From: Bifidobacteriaceae bacterium NR021
Lineage (GTDB): Bacteria > Actinomycetota > Actinomycetes > Actinomycetales > Bifidobacteriaceae
Reading direction: 5' to 3'
Assembly (NCBI GenBank): GCA_003585845.1
Contig: NQOP01000001.1
Span: 729,913 to 736,330, forward strand
Length of the DNA: 6,418 nucleotides
Shown here: piece after piece, positions 1 through 5,329 of the stretch
How the letters are laid out: each line of letters starts with the position of its first letter
How positions within the stretch are numbered: position 1 is the first letter of the stretch
The notes under the pieces: generated by a model
Seen by the model: the letters and a program-made list of their open reading frames with translations, nothing else
Told to the model about the DNA's origin: nothing
The model's database searches: none
Made by a program: the position numbers and the translations under genes

Positions 1-387
1 TTCTTCTGGCTCTTCAACAGTAGTCTCAATCTCAGGCTCTACAGCACCCATATCTACAGGAGTCATTTCCGTATATCCACGACGATGATCCTTACGACGA
101 TCGCGAGTACGACGCAAACGAAGCGTCAACTTATCAAGCGCCATATCTAATGCACTAAATTGATCAGTGCTAGAAGCTTCTGCGCGAATCACTGTGCTTC
201 CTGCAACAACAGTAATCTCAACTCGCTTTGCTGTGTCAGCCTGCCTTGGATTGCCTTCATGAGTTAGCACGATTTGCACGCGCTGCGCATCAGGCGCAAT
301 GGCGGTCACACGATTCATCTTACTTTCTACAACGTCACGGAACCTTTGATTAATCTGCGTATGACGACCAGTAATGACGATTTCCAT
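1..387 (-). CDS. hpf: Ribosome hibernation promoting factor, long form (3' part outside window)
   Basis: The visible 129 residues begin MEIVITGRHTQI and form the S30AE/HPF N-terminal domain (about residues 1-100), with the basic tail rich in Arg and Lys at residues 90-104 typical of the second helix. An acidic Glu/Pro linker starts near residue 112 and runs off the window edge. That linker suggests the long form of HPF, whose C-terminal domain dimerises 70S ribosomes into inactive 100S particles; that domain is not visible. HPF binds the 30S decoding centre in the cytoplasm in stationary phase or starvation. The ATG at 385-387 is preceded by a strong Shine-Dalgarno GGGGAGG (394-400) with 6 nt spacing, which fixes the start. 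The gene is divergent from rnpB. The domain call is firm; long versus short form is an inference from the linker. Confidence 0.93.
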   Translation of the reverse strand, partial: MEIVITGRHTQINQRFRDVVESKMNRVTAIAPDAQRVQIVLTHEGNPRQADTAKRVEITVVAGSTVIRAEASSTDQFSALDMALDKLTLRLRRTRDRRKDHRRGYTEMTPVDMGAVEPEIETTVEEPEE

Positions 388-408
388 GCGAAACCTCCCC
401 ATATAGAC

Positions 409-425
409 TCGAACCTTAAGTTCGA
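409..425 (-). repeat. Small inverted repeat in hpf leader
   Basis: TCGAAC (409-414) and GTTCGA (420-425) are perfect 6-bp arms around a 5-nt loop, 9 nt upstream of the hpf Shine-Dalgarno. A second weaker pair, CCGAC (436-440) and GTCGG (453-457), lies further upstream. Both would fall in the hpf 5' leader if transcription starts near 458. They could modulate translation or be a protein-binding site, but no known RNA motif is recognised and chance is possible. Confidence 0.35.
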
Positions 426-464
426 TTTGTACAACCCGACTGCCACGATGCCGTCGGTTCTTCT

Positions 465-470
465 ATTATA
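465..470 (-). promoter_or_regulatory. Possible -10 element of hpf promoter
   Basis: The minus strand reads a perfect TATAAT here, about 78 nt upstream of the hpf start codon, in an A+T-rich stretch. No good -35 hexamer sits 16-18 bp upstream; the best nearby is TTGCTA (492-497), at 21 bp, which is too far. An activator-dependent or otherwise atypical promoter is possible, or the match is chance in A+T-rich DNA. Confidence 0.35.
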
Positions 471-535
471 TCTGCTAAATCCATACAAACCTAGCAATTT
501 ATTAAATTAAAATAAAAAAATTAACGTTTATTACG

Positions 536-564
536 GAATTTTTTATAAAATAATGAATTTTTTA
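536..564. repeat. Short A+T-rich direct repeat upstream of rnpB
   Basis: The 10-mer GAATTTTTTA occurs at 536-545 and again at 555-564, 19 bp apart, and each copy is flanked by a TTACG (531-535 and 562-566). The T-tracts lie immediately upstream of and over the rnpB -35 region, where they could act as an UP-like element for the RNA polymerase alpha subunit or simply be A+T-rich spacer. The repeat is plain to see; the function is a guess. Confidence 0.4.
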
Positions 565-589
565 CGATATTAATACTATCTGCTATAAT
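561..589 (+). promoter_or_regulatory. rnpB promoter, extended -10
   Basis: A consensus -10 TATAAT (584-589) carries the extended -10 dinucleotide TG at 581-582 (TGCTATAAT). A -35-like TTTACG (561-566; four of six matches to TTGACA) sits exactly 17 bp upstream. Transcription would start about 7 nt after the -10, at or near G596, which is also the first base of the RNase P P1 helix. That coincidence supports direct initiation at the mature 5' end, as expected for a highly expressed vegetative-sigma promoter. Confidence 0.85.
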
Positions 590-595
590 TGGGAA

Positions 596-979
596 GGTTG
601 AGGTTTCACGATGACCGCGGTCACAATGTTCATTCGGAGTGGCTGAGGAACTTCCGGGCTCCACAGAGCACAATGGCGGATAACGTCCGCCCAGGGCGAC
701 CTGAGAGATAGCGCAACAGAGAATAGACCGCCTGAACGTTTCGTTCGGGTAAGGGTGAAACGGCGGCGTAAGAGACCACCGGGCTTCTGGTAACAGTAAG
801 CCGCATGGCAAGCCTCATTGGGAGCAAGGTCAAGCAGAAGACGCTTTAGAGCTGCTCGCTCAAGTCTTCGGGTAGACTGCTAGAGTTTGGCGGTAACGTC
901 AAATCGAGATGGATGGTCATCCGCATGCACTTGTGCATGCGACAAAACCCGGGGTATGTGAAACCTCATCAACTCAACC
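596..979 (+). ncRNA. rnpB: RNase P RNA, bacterial type A
   Basis: This is the catalytic RNA of RNase P, which removes 5' leaders from pre-tRNAs. Ends are set by P1: 599-609 pairs with 958-968. Visible helices are P2 (610-616 with 915-921), P4 (650-658 with 948-955), the P6 pseudoknot GAGC 666-669 with GCTC 854-857, P18 (886-892 with 897-903, GTAA loop) and a P19-like hairpin (922-929 with 934-941, CTTG loop). Conserved blocks include GAGGAA (645-650), CAACAGAGA (713-721), AGGGTGAAA (752-760), GTAAGAG (768-774), GGAGCAAGG (821-829), the CCA-binding GGGTAG (870-875) and ACAAAACCCGG. P6 plus the P15-P17 arm (837-869) mark the ancestral type A fold. P4 differs from the classical sequence with matching changes on both strands, and the P12 hairpin (762-780) contains two C-A mismatches. 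The exact 3' end is uncertain by a few nucleotides. Confidence 0.97.
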
Positions 980-992
980 AAATAGCATATTT

Positions 993-1673
993 TCAACTTA
1001 TATCGCTGATTTTTGGAGCGAAAGAAAAATCAGAAAATACTGCTAAACACTTATTAAACGACGAATCTAAATCAATTTTTACGTTTGAATTATCAACTAC
1101 CCCGCATGTTTGCATACCAGCTTGCTGAGCTGAACATAAAGCTGTAGCAGAATCTTCAAAAACTATGCATTCAGCTGGATCTGCTTTAAGTTGATTAGCA
1201 ATATCGGTATAAGTTTTAGGACTATGCTTACCTTTTTCAGATAAATCTTCTCCAAAATGAAGAAAATCAAAACAATCAAAAATACCAACTCTTTTTAAAG
1301 CTGGAATACACAAGCGTTTAGAAAGAGTTGTGACAAGAAAAAGCTTTACACCATTAGAATGCAAATAATGCACATATTCATACGCGCCTTTTCTTAGCGG
1401 AAGATGATTAGCATAAGCGTCAAAAGCCATATCTGACCACTCCTTCATCAAAGCTTCAGGAGAATCAGTGAACCCGTAATTTTTAATAACATATTCTGCA
1501 ATTTGTCTAGGATTCATTGTTGCAGTTGTACTAGCAAAAATTGAGGGAACGCTCATACCACGTTTCGCAAAACTTACTCGATCAATATCATCCCAAACGC
1601 TTAAAGAATCAAGTAATGTGCCGTCAAAATCAAAAATCGCTGCAACAATAGACGAATTATTTTGTAAATCCAT
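993..1673 (-). CDS. HAD superfamily (subfamily IA) phosphatase / phosphoglucomutase-like
   Basis: A 226-residue soluble protein with all four HAD motifs: motif I DFDGTLLDS (D15 nucleophile, D17), motif II Thr in LFLVTT (T115/T116), motif III Lys in EKGKHSP (K149), and motif IV VFEDSATA (E173, D174). The helical region between motif I and II (about residues 25-95) is a C1 cap, as in the beta-phosphoglucomutase and phosphoglycolate phosphatase group. The substrate cannot be told from sequence. The start chosen is ATG 1671-1673, because AGGAAG (1681-1686) lies 7 nt upstream. An in-frame ATG at 1692-1694 would add 7 residues but has no Shine-Dalgarno. The gene overlaps the recN 3' end by 17 nt, so it is probably co-transcribed and translationally coupled. 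Its stop lies about 13 nt from the end of the convergent rnpB. Confidence 0.88.
   Translation of the reverse strand: MDLQNNSSIVAAIFDFDGTLLDSLSVWDDIDRVSFAKRGMSVPSIFASTTATMNPRQIAEYVIKNYGFTDSPEALMKEWSDMAFDAYANHLPLRKGAYEYVHYLHSNGVKLFLVTTLSKRLCIPALKRVGIFDCFDFLHFGEDLSEKGKHSPKTYTDIANQLKADPAECIVFEDSATALCSAQQAGMQTCGVVDNSNVKIDLDSSFNKCLAVFSDFSFAPKISDIS
1006..1033. repeat. Perfect inverted repeat at the HAD gene 3' end, facing rnpB
   Basis: CTGATTTTT (1006-1014) and AAAAATCAG (1025-1033) form a perfect 9-bp stem with a 10-nt loop. It lies inside the last codons of the minus-strand HAD gene and about 27 nt past the rnpB end. Neither strand has a T-run after the stem, so it is not a textbook intrinsic terminator, although it is the only hairpin where transcripts from both sides would be expected to end. 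Confidence 0.45.
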
Positions 1674-3450
1674 CAATGATCTTCCTACTTGCATTCAATA
1701 GTTCACGAGCATGTTCTAGTGAAGTTTTTGATTCACTTCCATCAAGCATCCTAGCAATCTCTTGTTCACGCATCAAATCATTAAGCTCAATAACAGAAGT
1801 ATTTGCAACTTTAGCAAAAGAGCTACTCTCGCTATTATCGCCATTTTCAACAAGATTTTTTTGTACTGCAAATTGTGCATCTGCAAAAGAAGCAACCTGA
1901 GCTAAATGAGTAACAACAATAACTTGAGCATGTTTAGAAAGTTGAGCCAGACGTTTACCTAGCTCTACTGCCGCAACACCACCAACACCAGAATCTACTT
2001 CGTCGAAAATAAATGTCATATTATCTTCGTCGCAATCTGTCAACTTCGCAACAACAAGCTCAATTGCAAGCATAAGCCTACTTAATTCACCGCCAGAAGC
2101 ACTTTTGCTCATAGGCAAATCTGAAGAAGCAGGAAATGGTCGGAACAAAAACTCTACATCATCACATCCGTTAGCATCAAGCGAAATAGAACCAGATAAA
2201 TCTTCGCAACGCTTATTTACACTGATAATTAATTGAGCACCTGGCATAGCCAAAGAGTTTAATTCTTCACTAACTAAAGTACCAAAATCATGAGCTGCAT
2301 TTAAACGAGTTTTATATAACTCTTCAGCAAGTTTAAGAGCATCATCATATCGTTGAGCACATTTAGCACGCGCTTTGGCAATAGCTTCAGGAGAATCATC
2401 TAAATCTTCAAGTTCAAACTGAGCTTTTTCGGACCAATCAAGTACATCATCTAATGTTGGCCCCCACCTACGAGTTAAATCAGTAAGATCATGAATACGA
2501 GAATTTAAATCATCTAAATCTTTTTCACTTACATCGATATCCAACTGTTGAGCAAGCTGCATTACGATATCGTCAAGTTGAGCATGAATATCGTCAAGTT
2601 GACTTGCAATAGAATTGAAAGAATCATCTACACGAATATTTCGTAATGCTTGAGAAGCTTTATCTACAAGAAAACAAACATCTTCAGATGATTCTGAAGC
2701 ACCATAATCTATTTGACTGGAATCAAGGGATGCGAGCGCAATGCTCACTGCTTTGACAATTTGAGCAGAATTCTCAATTCTTTCTCTTTTTGCACGCAAT
2801 TCCTTATCTTCATTAGGGAGAGGATTCACATCTCGTATTCGCGCTAATGATTCTCTAAGGTAATCTGCACGTTGGCGTGAAGAAGACGCTTGATTTTCTA
2901 GTCGATTACATGTTTCTTTAGCATCTTTCCACGCTTGATACGCACATGTGTATTGCTTAAGTAATTCACTATTTTTAGATACAGTATCAAGCAATTCGCG
3001 TTGTTTTGAATTTGTTGCTATGCGTAATTGGTCACTTTGTCCATGAATCACTATCAATCGAGAGCATACTTGTTCAAGAACTGTTTTTGGTACTGCGAAA
3101 CCAGAAATTGTTGCTCTTGAACGACCTTCTTGTGGTACTGTTCTAGAAACATACATATCTGATTTATTTTCGTCATTTTCTGAAGGCTCTAATTCAATAC
3201 CGGATTTGCCAACAGCATCTACTAATTCACTTGTTTTAGGAATACTAAATATGCCTTGAACCCATGCTTCTTTAGCATTTGGAGAAATCCTTGCAACTTC
3301 TGCTTTCGATCCAGAAATAAGCTTGATAGCACTTAAAAGCATTGACTTTCCAGCACCTGTTTCGCCCGTAATAGCTGTCATGTGAGACGAAGGAGTAATA
3401 AGCGCATGTGAAATTGGCCCAAGATTACGTATTTCTAACTCTTCAAGCAC
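1657..3450 (-). CDS. recN: DNA repair protein RecN
   Basis: RecN is an SMC-like ATPase that acts on DNA double-strand breaks and helps recombinational repair by holding DNA ends or sisters together. The 597-residue length is normal for actinobacterial RecN. Visible parts are the N-terminal head starting MLEELEIRNLGPI, Walker A GETGAGKS (29-36), a central antiparallel coiled-coil arm rich in Asp, Glu and Gln (about 160-390), the ABC signature SASGGELSR (450-458), Walker B FIFDEVDSG (480-488, with D483/E484) and the switch His in VVTHLAQ (H515). The start is GTG (3448-3450), with GAGGT (3456-3460) 5 nt upstream; the N-terminal motif begins right there. It follows nadK after 54 nt and overlaps the downstream HAD gene. 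nadK-recN adjacency is conserved in Actinobacteria. No LexA-type operator was evident upstream. Confidence 0.97.
   Translation of the reverse strand: MLEELEIRNLGPISHALITPSSHMTAITGETGAGKSMLLSAIKLISGSKAEVARISPNAKEAWVQGIFSIPKTSELVDAVGKSGIELEPSENDENKSDMYVSRTVPQEGRSRATISGFAVPKTVLEQVCSRLIVIHGQSDQLRIATNSKQRELLDTVSKNSELLKQYTCAYQAWKDAKETCNRLENQASSSRQRADYLRESLARIRDVNPLPNEDKELRAKRERIENSAQIVKAVSIALASLDSSQIDYGASESSEDVCFLVDKASQALRNIRVDDSFNSIASQLDDIHAQLDDIVMQLAQQLDIDVSEKDLDDLNSRIHDLTDLTRRWGPTLDDVLDWSEKAQFELEDLDDSPEAIAKARAKCAQRYDDALKLAEELYKTRLNAAHDFGTLVSEELNSLAMPGAQLIISVNKRCEDLSGSISLDANGCDDVEFLFRPFPASSDLPMSKSASGGELSRLMLAIELVVAKLTDCDEDNMTFIFDEVDSGVGGVAAVELGKRLAQLSKHAQVIVVTHLAQVASFADAQFAVQKNLVENGDNSESSSFAKVANTSVIELNDLMREQEIARMLDGSESKTSLEHARELLNASRKIIDGFTK
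2567..2602. repeat. Exact 15-bp direct repeat with 21-bp period inside recN
   Basis: ATATCGTCAAGTTGA occurs at 2567-2581 and 2588-2602. The 21-bp period equals seven codons, and the protein reads QLDDIHA then QLDDIVM then QLAQQLD (from about residue 284), a heptad pattern in the coiled-coil arm. It looks like a recent in-frame heptad duplication. Slippage at such a repeat would add or remove whole heptads without breaking the frame. Confidence 0.8.
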
Positions 3451-3498
3451 GCTGTACCTCGTTTTATAAATGCTATATTTAATATTATTTTCTACTTA

Positions 3499-3522
3499 AA
3501 TAATTCATTTTAAAGAATTATT
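3499..3522. repeat. A+T-only hairpin across the nadK stop codon
   Basis: AATAATTC (3499-3506) and GAATTATT (3515-3522) are perfect 8-bp arms around an 8-nt loop that itself contains TTTAAA. The arms straddle the nadK stop codon at 3505-3507. The stem is nearly all A-T and is followed on the minus strand by mixed A/T sequence, not a clean T-tract. It is at most a weak attenuator between nadK and recN and may be a by-product of base composition. Confidence 0.35.
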
Positions 3523-4428
3523 ATTGTGCTCACGCCATCCAACTATTGGCAAATCAAATTTTGTAACTAAACGCTTCGTAAAAGGAGCGCCAGAAAGTCT
3601 AGCTAATAATAGCTCATCTTTTGATTGACGAACTTGAATCCTTGATCCTTGAGGTAGCGCACGCTGTCTTCTACCGTCGCAACAAATCCAACCGCCAGAA
3701 GACGATTCATTAAGAATGTCAATAGTAAAAGTGGAACCGGCACCAATAATCAGAGGACGCGCAAAAAGAGCATGAGCAGCTAATGGCACTAATTGCAATG
3801 CTTCTACATTTGGCCACATAATTGATCCACCTGCTGAAAATGCGTAAGCTGTAGAACCAGTAGGAGTTGAAACTATTACACCATCGCAACCAAAAGATGA
3901 CATTTCAACATCGTCTACTCGTATTGAAAGTTCTACCATTCGACCTCTGTCTTCGCGATCAAGAGTTATATCGTTCAACGCCCAATCACTTAAAGGCTCG
4001 CTTTCGCCAGGAAGCCACACATCTACATGAGCTTCCATTCTCCTGTCAATAGTGTAATCCTTGTTTGCAATCCTACGAATAGCATCATTAATTTGAAAAC
4101 TTTCAAATTCTGCCAAAAAACCAACATGACCAAGATTTATGCCTATAATTGGAACAGTAGTACAATGCACTAACTCAGCAGCCTGAAGCATGGTGCCATC
4201 TCCCCCAAGCACCACAACTATTTCTGTATTTTCGTCAACTATACGAGTAGTTTTTTTAGCAAAATCAGACACAGAAGCACTGTTGAATAAGTCAACAACG
4301 AATCCAGCTTTAATAAGTTGAGTCTTGACTTGATTTACCACATCACTGTTAACATCGATCCTAGCGTGAGTAACTACAAGAGCACGACGAGCCGCCGAAG
4401 CGGAATTAGTATCGAAATGTTCTTGCAT
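3505..4428 (-). CDS. nadK: NAD kinase
   Basis: It phosphorylates NAD to NADP in the cytoplasm, using ATP or polyphosphate in actinobacterial relatives. The 307-residue protein shows the family signatures in order: GGDGT (75-79), GINLGHVGFLAEF (about 96-108), the Asn-acidic motif LNDITLDR (151-158), and the glycine-rich DGVIVSTPTGSTAYAFSAGG (182-201) with the catalytic Asp in the CDG segment. Next come the HALFARPL segment and a C-terminal CDGRRQRALPQGSRI beta region. The usual Asn-Glu is Asn-Asp here (N152-D153), a conservative change. The ATG at 4426-4428 is chosen because AAGGGG (4435-4440) sits 6 nt upstream; a longer reading from a TTG at 4456-4458 lacks such a site and adds ten unconserved residues. 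It sits between tlyA and recN as in Mycobacterium. A possible own promoter lies just upstream. Confidence 0.96.
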   Translation of the reverse strand: MQEHFDTNSASAARRALVVTHARIDVNSDVVNQVKTQLIKAGFVVDLFNSASVSDFAKKTTRIVDENTEIVVVLGGDGTMLQAAELVHCTTVPIIGINLGHVGFLAEFESFQINDAIRRIANKDYTIDRRMEAHVDVWLPGESEPLSDWALNDITLDREDRGRMVELSIRVDDVEMSSFGCDGVIVSTPTGSTAYAFSAGGSIMWPNVEALQLVPLAAHALFARPLIIGAGSTFTIDILNESSSGGWICCDGRRQRALPQGSRIQVRQSKDELLLARLSGAPFTKRLVTKFDLPIVGWREHNNNSLK

Positions 4429-4466
4429 ATACAGCCCCTTCGTACTGTTTAAACACAACTACTACT

Positions 4467-4495
4467 ATTGTAATTGTTAGGATACATATTGAAAA
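4467..4495 (-). promoter_or_regulatory. Possible internal promoter for nadK-recN-HAD
   Basis: On the minus strand a -35-like TTTTCA (4490-4495, four of six matches) is followed after exactly 17 bp by a -10-like TACAAT (4467-4472, five of six). Transcription would begin near 4460, leaving a leader of about 30 nt with the nadK Shine-Dalgarno. The -35 lies within an inverted repeat, ATTGAA (4488-4493) and TTCAAT (4506-4511), which could be an operator or chance. The 97-nt gap between tlyA and nadK, the largest within this run of genes, makes an internal promoter reasonable. Confidence 0.45.
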
Positions 4496-4525
4496 ATGCT
4501 AAACATTCAATGATTAACTTATTTT

Positions 4526-5329
4526 TTATTTCTCGTAACGCGCATAAAGAAGATACTCCGTATTGCCATGTGTTCCTTCAATAGGAGATTCGCAAGAGGA
4601 GATAACCTTTAGACCGTTTTGATTTGCACAACTTTTTATTGTTTCTAAAGCTTTAATTCTTAAAGTTTCGTCAGTTACTATTCCACCTTTTCCAAGGTTT
4701 CCTTTTCCTACTTCAAATTGCGGCTTAACTAAAAGCACAATATCTGCATGCAATTGAGCTATTCTAGAAATTACTGGAATAACAAGCGTTAGAGAAATAA
4801 AAGAAACGTCCGAAACTATAAGATTTGGTTTATATGGCAAGTTCTCTTCGTACACATCTCGAATATTTACGCCACTCATTTCAATTACATGTGAATTGTT
4901 AGCTATTTTTGGATGCAATTGACCATGACCAACATCTAAAGCTATTACAGAATTAACACCTCTTTGCAAAAGAACGTCGCAAAAACCGCCCGTTGATGCA
5001 CCTATATCTAGAGCTTTAGTTGATTTGGAAGTAGTTAAACCATTTTTAGAAAACGCTTCGAAAGCACCTTCTAACTTAAGTGCTCCACGAGAAACGTATC
5101 TAATACAAGATTGCGTATTTTTTGATTCGTCGATTGTTATTGTATGTGAATCGTTTACTAAAAATGAGGATTTCGTAATATTTCGATTGTCAACGCTCAC
5201 TACGCCAGCACGAATTAAACGTTGAGCAGTTGTCCTACTTTCTGCTAAACCACGATTAACCAAAGCGCAATCTAAGCGTTGTGAAATATTGCTATTTGAA
5301 AGTTTACTTAAATCCTCATTCACAGTCAT
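4526..5329 (-). CDS. tlyA: TlyA family rRNA 2'-O-methyltransferase (hemolysin A-like)
   Basis: TlyA uses S-adenosylmethionine to methylate ribose 2'-OH on rRNA. The mycobacterial enzyme modifies C1409 of 16S and C1920 of 23S rRNA, and its loss gives capreomycin resistance. The 267-residue protein has an N-terminal S4-like RNA-binding domain (about 17-75; RLDCALVNRGLAESR at 18-32), a linker RYVSRG, and a Rossmann methyltransferase domain with the SAM loop LDIGASTGGF (107-116) and DVGHGQL (132-138). The likely catalytic tetrad is K85, D174 (SDVSF), K202 (VKPQFE) and E258 (GNTE), all present. Length fits the TlyA-II type that methylates both subunits; this is an inference. The ATG overlaps the upstream HAD-IIA stop as ATGA (5326-5329), with GGAG (5338-5341) 8 nt upstream, so the two genes are probably translationally coupled. 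The hemolysin name is historical. Confidence 0.95.
   Translation of the reverse strand: MTVNEDLSKLSNSNISQRLDCALVNRGLAESRTTAQRLIRAGVVSVDNRNITKSSFLVNDSHTITIDESKNTQSCIRYVSRGALKLEGAFEAFSKNGLTTSKSTKALDIGASTGGFCDVLLQRGVNSVIALDVGHGQLHPKIANNSHVIEMSGVNIRDVYEENLPYKPNLIVSDVSFISLTLVIPVISRIAQLHADIVLLVKPQFEVGKGNLGKGGIVTDETLRIKALETIKSCANQNGLKVISSCESPIEGTHGNTEYLLYARYEK

Noticed and set aside
274..510. Plus-strand open frame over the hpf 5' end
   Set aside because: It lies antisense to the clear hpf coding sequence and its leader, has no homologous motif and no Shine-Dalgarno.
612..623. 12-bp palindrome TGACCGCGGTCA as an operator
   Set aside because: It lies within mature RNase P RNA and is explained by the P2 and P3 strands.
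807..811. GGCAA looked like a changed CCA-binding loop (GGU to GGC) in RNase P RNA
   Set aside because: Numbering against the recalled E. coli RNA places the CCA-binding GGU at 871-873 within GGGTAG, where it is intact; 807-811 corresponds to a different, less conserved loop.
521..833. Minus-strand open frames across 521-811 and 630-833
   Set aside because: They are antisense to rnpB, whose helices and conserved blocks explain the sequence fully.
913..1128. Plus-strand open frame spanning the rnpB end and the HAD gene end
   Set aside because: It starts inside the P2/P19 region of RNase P RNA and continues antisense to a motif-bearing HAD gene; no sign of a protein family.
3451..3504. Promoter for recN in the nadK-recN gap
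   Set aside because: TATAAA and TATAGC are present but neither has a convincing -35 at 16-18 bp; in such A+T-rich DNA these matches are expected by chance.
4429..4458. Longer NadK reading from the TTG at 4456-4458
   Set aside because: No Shine-Dalgarno for it, the extra ten residues resemble nothing in the family, and the ATG at 4428 has AAGGGG at a proper distance.
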